Of a stretch of 64,000 bases of DNA, positions 25,034 to 32,760 are shown in pieces. A program made the translations under genes and the position numbers. Source of the DNA: Anaerolineales bacterium (GTDB lineage Bacteria > Chloroflexota > Anaerolineae > 4572-78 > J111); contig JABTUK010000004.1 of assembly GCA_015075405.1 (NCBI GenBank), forward strand, positions 992,001 through 1,056,000. The letters are read 5' to 3'. The notes below the pieces were generated by a model, which had not been told where the DNA came from, made no database searches, and worked only from the letters and a program-made list of their open reading frames with translations. Positions within the stretch are counted from its first letter, which is position 1, and the number at the start of each line of letters is the position of its first letter.

Positions 25034-25298
25034 TCTGCTCACCTTTGTCCTCTACAGGCTGGTAGCCTCGTTTGATTTTGCGCCGGATGAGCCGCTCGGC
25101 CAACTGCTCGGCCTCGGCGGCTGAGGCGCACGGGTTGATTTTGTGCTGCTGCGCTCCCCCAATCCGGCCCCACACGCGGACCACGGCGAAAGGGTCCAGC
25201 AGGGAAGGCCCGGCTTCGACCAGATAAAAGCGGGCTTCATTTCGGGCAGGATTAACCCGGTGCAGTAACATCAGCCGCTCACGAACTGCTGGTGCCAT
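25002..25298 (-). CDS. WGR-domain protein
   Basis: 98 residues. MLLHRVNPARNEARFYLVEAG...FAVVRVWGRIGG is a WGR domain, a small nucleic-acid-binding module found in PARPs and in many bacterial mobile-element proteins. An inner ATG at 25271 begins exactly at the domain and is an alternative start. The C-terminus is basic, then acidic. It overlaps both neighbours, so this is a translationally coupled operon. Confidence 0.8.
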   Translation of the reverse strand: MAPAVRERLMLLHRVNPARNEARFYLVEAGPSLLDPFAVVRVWGRIGGAQQHKINPCASAAEAEQLAERLIRRKIKRGYQPVEDKGEQNEAEKTNPPL

Positions 25299-26136
25299 TT
25301 GCTGTCAGCACGACCGACTCTGGAAGTTGGCTCTGCCTGGCTTTTGAGCCAGAACAAAAGCGCTTGTGCGCATTGAGAGCGGCTTGAGTGCCAAAGGTGC
25401 GGTTGCAGCCGTCGCATGCAAGCTGGCTCTGGGATTGCCCGGCTAGTTGTGCTGGCTCCAGTGCGGCTGGAGTGCTGGCTTGAGCTGGCTCTACTAACCG
25501 TTCTCTTCGTTCTAAGCGGCGCTGAGCTAGCTCTTGCTGCTTGTGCTGCCATTCGCGCTCTGCTCGTTCCGCTTCATAGCGGCGCTCAGCCTCTCGCTCC
25601 TGCCGCTCAAATTCCGCTTCCTGCAAACGCTGCAAACGAAGCTGGCGCTCAGCCTCCTGCTGTCGTTCGTAAGCCTCGGCTTCAAGTCTACGCTGTTCGA
25701 GCCAGGCTGCTTTGTCAGTTTGCCAGGTTTCCACCCGGTTCTGGTACTCGCGCAGTTCGTGGCCCAAGGTCAGCGAAACGAAAGCTAATGCCGCCAGCGG
25801 ACCCAGCGCCAGGGTTAAGAGCATCCAGGTATTGAGGCTCTCGCCGGCAACGGCGGCGGCCTGGATGTAGTTGTACGTGCCGGAAACCATCAGGCTGATG
25901 CCCACGGCAACCCAGGTGTACCAGACATGGGGCCGCTTGATTAAAGCCAGGGCCTCGATGATCAACCCGGCTTCAATCAGTGTCGCCGCGAAGAACGCCT
26001 GCGGGCCGCTGGCGACTTTGAGAAAGGCGTGAAAGGCGGCCAGCCATAAGGCCAGCAGCCCGAAACTGGCCAGGCCGGCCAGTAAATAAAGCTGCACCGG
26101 CTCAGTTGGCCGGGGGTGGGGATAAATTTTATTCAT
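25279..26136 (-). CDS. Membrane protein with coiled coil and C2HC zinc finger
   Basis: 285 residues. About four hydrophobic segments (residues 15-130) are followed by a long charged coiled coil (RRLEAEAYERQQEAERQLRL and onward, about residues 145-215) and then LACDGCNRTFGTQAALNAHKRFC, a C-x2-C-x12-H-x4-C finger of C2H2 type. A finger on a membrane-anchored coiled coil could tether DNA or a DNA-binding partner to the membrane. GAGGG precedes the ATG. Function is inference. Six ACTTG repeats lie just upstream. Confidence 0.7.
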   Translation of the reverse strand: MNKIYPHPRPTEPVQLYLLAGLASFGLLALWLAAFHAFLKVASGPQAFFAATLIEAGLIIEALALIKRPHVWYTWVAVGISLMVSGTYNYIQAAAVAGESLNTWMLLTLALGPLAALAFVSLTLGHELREYQNRVETWQTDKAAWLEQRRLEAEAYERQQEAERQLRLQRLQEAEFERQEREAERRYEAERAEREWQHKQQELAQRRLERRERLVEPAQASTPAALEPAQLAGQSQSQLACDGCNRTFGTQAALNAHKRFCSGSKARQSQLPESVVLTANGTSSS

Positions 26137-26145
26137 CGTGCCCTC

Positions 26146-26209
26146 ACTTGTTTTTACTTGTATAAACCTGCTCGAACTTGATCGAACTTGTTAAACTTGT
26201 ACGAACTTG
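26146..26209. repeat. Six helically phased ACTTG direct repeats
   Basis: ACTTG occurs at 26146, 26156, 26176, 26186, 26195 and 26205, nearly always 9-10 bp apart (one 20-bp gap), so the copies face the same side of the helix. The consensus is about (CG)AACTTGT. They sit between the two membrane-protein genes, upstream of the zinc-finger one. They could be an operator or a centromere-like array. Confidence 0.7.
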
Positions 26210-26211
26210 TA

Positions 26212-26904
26212 CTAGCTGGAAATTTCCTGCAAGTGGCCCCAGCGCTTTTTGGCCTCCTCGACGGTGGAGTAAGGCGGGTAGCGCATCTCACCTCCCTTGC
26301 CCTGCCAGCGGTTGATGATCAAACGACGGCTCAACAGAATGTGCATCACCGAAGTGTAATCGGGCAGGGGCCAGCGCGGGCGGGCGTCGCGGGTAAAATA
26401 CAGCCGGCTAAAAATCTGATTGGCGCTCAAGTCGCCATAGCGGACCTGCTGCTGCCGCCGCCAGGTCACCCGACAAAATTCCAGCAGCCGGCCCTCGGTG
26501 ATCATTGAGACCATGCCTTCTTCCCAAAAGACAAACTCAATTTTGGCTTCGGGCTTGTATTTGATGACCCGGGCCGGCTTGCCGCCAAAGATCCAGCCGC
26601 CCGGCGGGGCCTTGGGCTGGGGCATAATCCAGACGGCCAGGTTCTCGAACAGGGATGACCCACCGCCGGGGTAGGCTGGGCGAGCGCGGGCGGGGGGACG
26701 AGCCAGGTGGACTACCCGCGCCCCCAGATAAAAGCCAAAAGGGATGGCCGGGATGCCAAACCCGGCCAGGACGGGCAGTAAATAGTCCGTCTCCGGCAGG
26801 ATGCCGTAGTGGACAGCGGCCAGCATCGCCCCTTCTCCGGCGATGGTGAAAAAGGTGGCGCTGCCCAGGTAGGCTTTGGTGATTTCCGGCAGGTTAGTTT
26901 TCAT
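26212..26904 (-). CDS. Membrane-anchored hypothetical protein, 230 aa
   Basis: Two hydrophobic segments near the N-terminus (residues about 15-35 and 43-60) with a Pro/Arg-rich linker (ARPPARARPAYPGGGSS), then a soluble domain with EFVFWEEGMVSMITEGRLLE. No family is recognised. GGGGGG lies before the ATG. It is the first gene of the minus-strand block on the far side of the putative origin and ends 3 nt before the ACTTG array. Confidence 0.55.
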   Translation of the reverse strand: MKTNLPEITKAYLGSATFFTIAGEGAMLAAVHYGILPETDYLLPVLAGFGIPAIPFGFYLGARVVHLARPPARARPAYPGGGSSLFENLAVWIMPQPKAPPGGWIFGGKPARVIKYKPEAKIEFVFWEEGMVSMITEGRLLEFCRVTWRRQQQVRYGDLSANQIFSRLYFTRDARPRWPLPDYTSVMHILLSRRLIINRWQGKGGEMRYPPYSTVEEAKKRWGHLQEISS

Positions 26905-27050
26905 CGGCCCCCCTTTTCAGGTAGGGCCTTTTTTGCTATTATTTTTGCAGCCATCAATAGATACCTCCTGCGTATCTGTTTTTGGTCAGGCCCGGGGAGC
27001 GCGGTCAGAGGCGCGATCCGGGCCGTTTATTTTTCCACGTGGAAATAGAG

Positions 27051-27237
27051 ATAAATATCCAGGATTTAAAGAGATTTAAAAGAATTAATTAATCACCTGT
27101 CAAAATGACAGGGAGACCCCCTGATCTCCCTGTCATTTTGACAGTTAGAATCAAGTGTCATTTTGACAGGGAGACACCCCCTCTCACTGTCATTTTGACA
27201 GGGAGACACTCCTCTGCTCTACCTGTCATTTTGACAG
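27051..27237. other. Putative replication origin: AT-rich tract and five palindromic iterons
   Basis: The AT-rich tract 27051-27095 (GATTTAAAGAGATTTAAAAG and AATTAATTAAT) is followed by five copies of CTGTCA-N3-TGACAG at 27097, 27130, 27155 (one mismatch), 27187 and 27223, spaced 33, 25, 32 and 36 bp, four of them followed by GGGAGAC. The fifth lies inside the 3' end of the initiator gene. A DnaA-N-type initiator next to iterons and an unwinding-prone tract is the usual layout of an iteron origin. The rest of 26905-27050 shows no gene. Confidence 0.6.
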
Positions 27238-27917
27238 GGAGACACCTGCCGTTTGAGCATCTCCTCATCGGCCGGGGTCAAAGGGTCATCCAATCGAACC
27301 CGCCAGATATTCTTCTCGTTGACCGTGCCGCTTTGGGTTTTTGAGTAACGGCGTTTGGTTCCGATACGAGTAATAAATTTGGCGGCGTGTTCGTGTTTCA
27401 GTAAGCGCCAAAAGGTGCTTTCACTCACACCAATCGCTGCCGCTAACTCTGGGGCCGTTGCCTCAACCACGTCGCGTCTAATCTCACCCGTTTTCCAGTC
27501 CCAACTGCATCTTGTTCGCATCTCCCAGATCAGTAACCACAGTTCCGGCCCCAACAGCGGCAGCCATTGTTGATGGAAGTAGCGGCTGCAGTAATGCTGC
27601 TTATCCGGCTGGACAATGGCGTTGTAGGCATCCCGGTACGTGCCGGTGAAGAACAGTTCCGGCTGATAGCCGCTGTTTTCGGCCACGCGGAATTCAACCG
27701 GTATCTTTCGTCCAAAAACAGTCTCCACGGCCAGCTCGACGGTAGAGCGTAATCGGTTGTCCAGCCAATCCTGGCCGAAGCTGCTGGGCGTTGCCACGAT
27801 CAAGCGCCCCTCCACTTCCTCGGCGCTCGTGTTTTCAAGCCAGGTTTGAAACGTTGCTTTGGTCATTTGATGTTGAAGCAGCTTCAACACCTCAGACCAA
27901 AGATTTGCTGTCGTCAT
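27219..27917 (-). CDS. Replication initiator-like protein with DnaA-N domain
   Basis: 232 residues. Residues 1-60 (NLWSEVLKLLQHQMTKATFQ, WLENTSAEE and LIVATPSSFGQDWLDNRL) closely follow DnaA domain I, which contacts DnaB and other partners. There is no AAA+ domain. The C-terminal half contains a probable winged helix (APELAAAIGVSESTFWRLLKH) as in plasmid and phage initiators. The last codons lie within the fifth iteron. It is coupled to the upstream small gene (stop and ATG within 2 nt). The role in initiation at the adjacent iterons is inference from layout. Confidence 0.75.
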   Translation of the reverse strand: MTTANLWSEVLKLLQHQMTKATFQTWLENTSAEEVEGRLIVATPSSFGQDWLDNRLRSTVELAVETVFGRKIPVEFRVAENSGYQPELFFTGTYRDAYNAIVQPDKQHYCSRYFHQQWLPLLGPELWLLIWEMRTRCSWDWKTGEIRRDVVEATAPELAAAIGVSESTFWRLLKHEHAAKFITRIGTKRRYSKTQSGTVNEKNIWRVRLDDPLTPADEEMLKRQVSPCQNDR

Positions 27918-27918
27918 A

Positions 27919-28152
27919 TCATTCCTGAGGCGAAACTGTTTTGAGTGTCAGGTTCCCCTTTAGAAATTTGCGCTGATCGTTGACCATGAGTTTGATTTTG
28001 TTGGCGCGTACGAGTAATTCCCGAACTAACTCCATCATTTCCGGGGTATCTACTTTCTCGGCCAGCAGCAGGCACAAATCCTCCTGGGTGTTGGCGACCG
28101 CAGATAATTCCTCTAAAAAATCAGTATCCACGTTACTAATAGCTCTGGTCAT
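27919..28152 (-). CDS. Small acidic helical protein, 77 aa
   Basis: Short all-helical acidic protein (FLEELSAVANTQEDLCLLLA) with no recognised domain. It overlaps the upstream membrane-protein gene by 17 nt and abuts the initiator gene, so it is part of a three-gene unit. A regulatory role in copy control is possible but unsupported. Confidence 0.55.
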   Translation of the reverse strand: MTRAISNVDTDFLEELSAVANTQEDLCLLLAEKVDTPEMMELVRELLVRANKIKLMVNDQRKFLKGNLTLKTVSPQE

Positions 28153-28462
28153 CCATTATCTCCCGAATCTCCTGGCGGATGGATTCCGAATTGGTCGTTT
28201 CGGTATTGATGTCTAAAAACACGGTCACAGCGCCGGCTGTGCCAAAACCGGTCAGGATAATAAGCCAGGTATACAAATCAGCCATCTTTAACCAGATCAG
28301 CGGCAAGACTGGGAGAAGAACCAACAACACCCCCATCGTGGTCCGCGCTCGTTCCCGCCGGATCCAGCGTTTATGAAACTTGCGATAGGCCAGCCAGTCC
28401 AGCCCGGCCACGGCGATGATGTAGGTGAGAAATACGAGCAAAGTAGTTCTTGGTTCAGACAT
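28136..28462 (-). CDS. Small membrane protein, 108 aa
   Basis: Start at the ATG at 28462 after GGGAG; the frame remains open upstream without a better signal. Three hydrophobic segments (residues about 7-23, 44-57 and 62-80) separated by a basic loop (YRKFHKRWIRRERARTTMG), then a short acidic tail. No family is recognised. First gene of the initiator unit. Confidence 0.6.
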   Translation of the reverse strand: MSEPRTTLLVFLTYIIAVAGLDWLAYRKFHKRWIRRERARTTMGVLLVLLPVLPLIWLKMADLYTWLIILTGFGTAGAVTVFLDINTETTNSESIRQEIREIMDDQSY

Positions 28463-28619
28463 ATTTAGCTCCCTTTTGTCACAAACGATTATTTTTCCTC
28501 TAAAATGAAATCGGCACCTTAACAGACGCAAAGGCTGCCCGGTCGAGTGTTATGGAATCATCAGCACGCCGTAAGCCATCTCAAAAAATCACTTTATTAG
28601 AGCTTGATAGGAGAGACTT

Positions 28620-29591
28620 ATGACGACCAATCTTGTTTTTGTGGTGCTTGAACCAACCTTGGATTATTACTTTGACCAGTTTATTCGGATTAAAAGAGCA
28701 ACTCGCCGTCCACGTACTGTCGAGTGGTATACAAATACGTACCGCTATTACAAAGCCGCCAGTGCCGACTTGGGGCCAGATTGGCCGCCGACCCCAGCAC
28801 ACAGCCTGGCTTTTTTCAAGATGTTCACCCAACACGATCTGGCTGACGCTAGCCGCAGTAACTATTTCCGAGGCGTACGCGCCTTTTTTAACTGGCTGGT
28901 GAAAATGGGCCATTTGGACCGCAACCCCCTGCTCCTCGTGGGCCAGGTAAAAGCACCTCGCCCCCTGCCCAAATCCCCCGACGAAGAAGAAGTCGCCGAA
29001 TTGTTGAAAACGGTCAGCGATTTCATCCGCGAGGACAAAAAACACCGGAGCTGGCAGAGCACCCGTGACTTGGCTATGTTCAGTGTGGCTCTGGACACAG
29101 GAGCCAGGCTGAACGAACTGGTTGCCATGAGCATGCCTGACCTGAGTCTGAAAAGAAAGCAAATTCAAGTCTTTAGCTGGAAGGATAGAGAGGGGCGGGT
29201 ACTGACCCTGAGCGATGAGACGATAGCCGATTTGACCCCTTGGTACGACCTGCGGCGTAAAATGAAACCACCCAAGACGTTGAAGTCGCTGTGGCTCAGC
29301 AACTACCAGAACAAGGGACTGCGTCCCTTGACCGGCAACGGCATCGCCCAACGGCTGCGCTACTGGCTTAAAAAAGCCGATATACCCCATTTCAGTATGA
29401 ACCAAATGCGGCACGCCTTCGCCGTATTTAGTTTGCGGAATGGAGCCGACCTGATAGATATTCGAGACCAAATGGGTCATGCCAACCTTAAGACGACCGC
29501 CATTTACCTGGAGGTGGTGAACAAGGGTCGGGGCGAACGTCACCAAAAAACCAGCCCGCGCAAAAATTTGCCTTTTGACTCTTGTAAATGA
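28620..29591 (+). CDS. Tyrosine recombinase (integrase)
   Basis: 323 residues. The N-terminal SAM-like DNA-binding domain (residues about 8-100) is followed by the catalytic domain. GARLNEL carries the first Arg. Box II reads MNQMRHAFAVF, where the usual first His of HxLRH is Asn. MGHANLKTTAIYLEV has the second His and the catalytic Tyr. It lies beside tRNA-Arg, the commonest type of target for such enzymes, and probably inserts and excises this element. TAGGAGAGA precedes the ATG. A perfect hairpin follows its stop. Confidence 0.9.
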   Translation: MTTNLVFVVLEPTLDYYFDQFIRIKRATRRPRTVEWYTNTYRYYKAASADLGPDWPPTPAHSLAFFKMFTQHDLADASRSNYFRGVRAFFNWLVKMGHLDRNPLLLVGQVKAPRPLPKSPDEEEVAELLKTVSDFIREDKKHRSWQSTRDLAMFSVALDTGARLNELVAMSMPDLSLKRKQIQVFSWKDREGRVLTLSDETIADLTPWYDLRRKMKPPKTLKSLWLSNYQNKGLRPLTGNGIAQRLRYWLKKADIPHFSMNQMRHAFAVFSLRNGADLIDIRDQMGHANLKTTAIYLEVVNKGRGERHQKTSPRKNLPFDSCK

Positions 29592-29623
29592 TTGTGATAG
29601 CATGCTAATCAACTAAATAGAAA

Positions 29624-29647
29624 GACCGCTGCGTAACCGCAGCGGTC
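29624..29647 (+). terminator. Hairpin after integrase
   Basis: GACCGCTGCG-TAAC-CGCAGCGGTC, a perfect 10-bp stem, lies between the integrase stop and the tRNA. It lacks a clear T run, so it may also be a recombination-site arm rather than a terminator. Confidence 0.55.
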
Positions 29648-29659
29648 AGATCAAAAATT

Positions 29660-29732
<73 letters not shown>

Positions 29733-29750
29733 CTCATAATAATTGAAGAG

Positions 29751-29783
29751 ACAAAGCCCCATCTTTAGTTGATGGGGCTTTGT
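29751..29783 (+). terminator. Intrinsic terminator after tRNA
   Basis: ACAAAGCCCCAT and ATGGGGCTTTGT form a 12-bp stem with a 9-nt loop, 18 nt after the tRNA. Confidence 0.8.
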
Positions 29784-29985
29784 GTTTCCAAGCTTGATAA
29801 ATCGAGGCTCAGTTTGGCGGGTAATAAAATCATAGCAGATTGACCTTCTCCCCGTTTAGTAGACATAAAGGAAATCGAGTATACTAAACACCGAGGGAAG
29901 AATAACTAAAACCTTATTTTTGAATACATTTGAGTTAAAAATTTACTTCTGAGAAACTACCACATTAAATCACTTGCCATAAACC

Positions 29986-30939
29986 GTGAAGGACAGTACA
30001 ATTCCTTCCACCCAAACTATTTCGGAGGCCGCCTTGAACAAAAACCCGCAAATCGAGTCCATTGACCAGGTGCAGGAAACCTTAAAACAGCAGCTTTACA
30101 TCGCCGACCGGAGCCTGGCGACCGCTATTTTTCTGGCCTTGAAGCTGGGCAAGCCGCTCTTTCTGGAAGGCGAAGCCGGGGTGGGCAAAACCGAAATTGC
30201 CAAGGTACTGGCGGCCATGCTCAACCGCCAGCTCATCCGGCTGCAATGTTACGAGGGACTGGACGTGAACACCGCCGTGTACGAGTGGAACTACACCCGC
30301 CAGATGCTCGAAATTCGCCTCCTCGAAGCTGCCGGACGGGTGGACGAACAAACGGCCCTGCGTAAAATCTTTGGCCCGGAATTTCTGCTCAAACGGCCGC
30401 TGCTGCAAGCCATCGAGCAGGTCAACGGCATCGAGCCGGTGCTGCTGGTGGATGAACTCGACCGGGCCGACGAGGAGTTTGAAGCCTTCCTGCTGGAAAT
30501 TTTGTCGGATTTCCAGGTGACGGTACCGGAAATCGGGACCATCAAAGCCGCGCAGCCGCCGGTGGTTGTCATCACCTCCAACCGCACCCGCGAAATCCAC
30601 GACGCCCTTAAGCGGCGCTGCCTGTACCACTGGATTGATTACCCTTCCTTTGAAAAAGAGTATGGCATTGTGCTGGCCAAAGTGCCCCAGGCGCCGGAAC
30701 GGCTGGCCCGCGAAGTGGTCCATTTTGTGCAGGAACTGCGCGGCGAAGATTTGTACAAACTCCCCGGCGTGGCCGAAACCCTCGACTGGATTGCCGCCCT
30801 GGTCGCCCTGGACCGCGAGGATTTGAGCGACGAGGTCATCAACGACACCCTGGGTGTTCTGCTCAAATACCAGGATGACATCCAACACGTTCAAGGCGCG
30901 GTGGCGCAGCGCATTATGGCCAACGCCAAGAACCGATGA
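29986..30939 (+). CDS. MoxR-family AAA+ ATPase
   Basis: 317 residues from a GTG start, with no ribosome binding site. GEAGVGKTEIAKVLA (Walker A), LLVDELDRADEEFEAFLLEILSDFQ (Walker B and following helix) and the sensor VVVITSNRTREIHDALKRRCL place it in the CoxD/GvpN-like MoxR group. These chaperone-like ATPases work with a VWA protein to insert metal cofactors or remodel complexes. The VWA partner is the next gene. No cox or other target operon is adjacent, so the substrate is unknown. Confidence 0.88.
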   Translation: MKDSTIPSTQTISEAALNKNPQIESIDQVQETLKQQLYIADRSLATAIFLALKLGKPLFLEGEAGVGKTEIAKVLAAMLNRQLIRLQCYEGLDVNTAVYEWNYTRQMLEIRLLEAAGRVDEQTALRKIFGPEFLLKRPLLQAIEQVNGIEPVLLVDELDRADEEFEAFLLEILSDFQVTVPEIGTIKAAQPPVVVITSNRTREIHDALKRRCLYHWIDYPSFEKEYGIVLAKVPQAPERLAREVVHFVQELRGEDLYKLPGVAETLDWIAALVALDREDLSDEVINDTLGVLLKYQDDIQHVQGAVAQRIMANAKNR

Positions 30940-31130
30940 TAGAAGATAGTAGATAGTGGATAGTAGATGGAAGATAGACTCAGGAAATCCAATTTTCCGA
31001 GGACGCGCAGCGGGCACGCCCACGTGCCGCACACCGCCGCACGTGGGCGTGCTGGCTCCTCAAATTTGGATCCACTAAAACTGTTATTCTATCTTCTATC
31101 CTCTATCTTCTATCCTCCATCCTCACCCCC
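30938..31130. repeat. Short-word spacer enclosing a 92-bp palindrome
   Basis: Iterated GATAGTAGATAGTGGATAG words at 30938-30978 face CTATCTTCTATCCTCTATC words at 31086-31125. Between them (about 30985-31077) lies a GC-rich palindrome with GCACGCCCACGTGC and GCACGTGGGCGTGC, and TCCAATTTTC/AAATTTGGA ends. A close copy of that palindrome lies at 58221-58309. Confidence 0.8.
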
Positions 31131-31140
31131 AGGTTACTGA

Positions 31141-32400
31141 ATGAAAACTGCCAAAGCCATCATTACTCCCGATAGCCCGGATATCTCCCTCGCGCCGCTG
31201 GGGCCGGGGCACGGTCATCTACTGCGCAATATGGTCCTATTTGGGCGCATGCTCCGGGCGATGGGGATCAAGGTGACGCCTACCCAAATTCTGGATTTGG
31301 TGGACGGCTTACAGCACATTGATATGCGCCGCCGCGAGGATTTCAAAAATACAGCTCAAACCATTCTGGTCAGCCGCTTTGAGCACCTGGAACTGTTCGA
31401 CCGCGCCTTTGATCTCTTCTGGCAAGCCCGCGACGAAACCGAATTGTTGGAGATGGACCTGGGTACGCTGCGCCGAAAACCACCCCAACCCAAACCGGAA
31501 GATTTGGAGCCGGTGGAGCCGGGCGCAAAAGGGGACGGCTCGGAGCGGGAGACGGAAAACCCCATTATAGACACCGTCTACACCTACAGCGCCCGCGAAG
31601 TGCTGCGCCAGAAAGATTTTGCCGATCTAACCCCAGACGAACTGCAAGAAATCAAACACCTGATGCAGGCCATGGTCTGGGAACTGGAGCAGCGCCGCAC
31701 CCGCCGCCGCGTCCGCGCTCAGCACGGGGTCTACCCCGACATGCGCCGCACCTTTCGCCAAAATCTGCGCTTTGGCGGCGAGCCGCTGCAACTGACCTGG
31801 CGGCGGCGCAAGCTCAAACGCCGGCCGCTGGTGGTCATTTGCGATATCAGCGGCTCGATGGAGCGCTATTCGCGGGTGCTGCTCAAATTTATTTACGCCA
31901 TCAGCAACGGCCTGGAAAAGGTGGAGGCGTTTGTCTTCAGCACCCGCCTGACCCGCATTACCCACCATCTCAAAAATAAAGATATTGACGCCGCCCTCGA
32001 CCAAGCGACCTTAGCTATTCACGATTGGGCCGGCGGGACGCGCATCGGTGAGTCGTTAAAAATGTTCAACTACGAGTGGGGCCGGCGGGTGCTGGGCCAG
32101 GGGGCGATTGTGCTGCTCATCAGCGATGGTTGGGACCGGGGCGATATTGACCTGCTGGAGCGCGAGATGAACCGGCTGCAACTAAGCTGTCACCGCCTGA
32201 TCTGGCTGAACCCCCTGCTCGGCTCGGAAAATTACGAGCCGCTGACGCGGGGCATCCAAACCGCGCTGCCTTACATTGACGACTTCATGCCGGTTCACAA
32301 TTTGCAAAGCCTGGAACAGTTGGGCAGTCTGCTGGAACGGCTGAGCGAGTATCGCCCGGAGCGGCGGCAGCATATAACAAAGATTAACTCAATTGCCTGA
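31141..32400 (+). CDS. VWA-domain protein (CoxE-like)
   Basis: 419 residues. The N-terminal helical region (about residues 1-180) is followed by a von Willebrand A domain with the MIDAS motif DISGSM (VVICDISGSMERYSRV), a Thr in WAGGTRIGESL and the final Asp in LISDGWDRGD. CoxE-like proteins partner MoxR ATPases in metal-cofactor maturation. The pair order MoxR-VWA supports a working complex. An ATG start is used; the spacer separates it from moxR. Confidence 0.88.
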   Translation: MKTAKAIITPDSPDISLAPLGPGHGHLLRNMVLFGRMLRAMGIKVTPTQILDLVDGLQHIDMRRREDFKNTAQTILVSRFEHLELFDRAFDLFWQARDETELLEMDLGTLRRKPPQPKPEDLEPVEPGAKGDGSERETENPIIDTVYTYSAREVLRQKDFADLTPDELQEIKHLMQAMVWELEQRRTRRRVRAQHGVYPDMRRTFRQNLRFGGEPLQLTWRRRKLKRRPLVVICDISGSMERYSRVLLKFIYAISNGLEKVEAFVFSTRLTRITHHLKNKDIDAALDQATLAIHDWAGGTRIGESLKMFNYEWGRRVLGQGAIVLLISDGWDRGDIDLLEREMNRLQLSCHRLIWLNPLLGSENYEPLTRGIQTALPYIDDFMPVHNLQSLEQLGSLLERLSEYRPERRQHITKINSIA

Positions 32401-32432
32401 CCCTACGGATGCGATTATTAGGTTGAAAATAG

Positions 32433-32760
32433 TCAAACCTTCATCAACCTGATCCCATCAGCCACAACCCAGCCGGCGCTATTGCTCCGTCGGGAAATCT
32501 GCACAGAAACGGTATCGTTTGCCCGCAGCAGAAAGCTGCCGAGGGGATACCAGATGGGCGTACCGGGCAAAGCCAGGGTGCGCCGAGTTCTGAGACGGCG
32601 CTCATTTTGAATTAATCGCTCATATTGGATTAGGGTGCGTGTCTTGGGCCTGACTGGCCTGTTGGTGATAACACGCCGCTTCATCCCGCAAGCAGGTAAA
32701 GGCTTGGCTTTTTGCAGTTGGAGGTTGGCTAATAGACCGGGATAATTGACCCTTACTTCA
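32433..32760 (-). pseudogene. Frameshifted tail of the nSTAND gene, golvesin-like end
   Basis: Downstream of the nSTAND stop another minus-strand frame is open (VRVNYPGLLANLQ onward). It ends WYPLGSFLLRANDTVSV, then GWVVADGIRLMKV, resembling the last strands of golvesin/Xly-type carbohydrate-binding domains (W..LG.F...V.I...VVADAIRL). It has no start signals of its own and overlaps the nSTAND ORF by 8-88 nt. A single frameshift near 32755 would join them. Alternatively it is an unrelated gene remnant. Confidence 0.45.

Noticed and set aside
26146..26209. Ordinary tandem repeat or microsatellite
   Set aside because: The copies are phased at about 10 bp with variable sequence between them, which is more like protein-binding sites than slippage.
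27097..27237. CRISPR array
   Set aside because: The five CTGTCATTTTGACAG units are only 15 bp, are palindromic, vary in spacing (25-36 bp) and have a conserved GGGAGAC after most copies; no cas genes are near.
28581..29612. 343-codon minus-strand ORF covering the integrase
   Set aside because: The plus strand encodes a complete tyrosine recombinase with catalytic motifs; the opposite frame has no recognisable domain.
30082..31032. 316-codon minus-strand ORF over the MoxR gene
   Set aside because: Antisense shadow of a well-defined AAA+ gene, and its start lies in a repeat.
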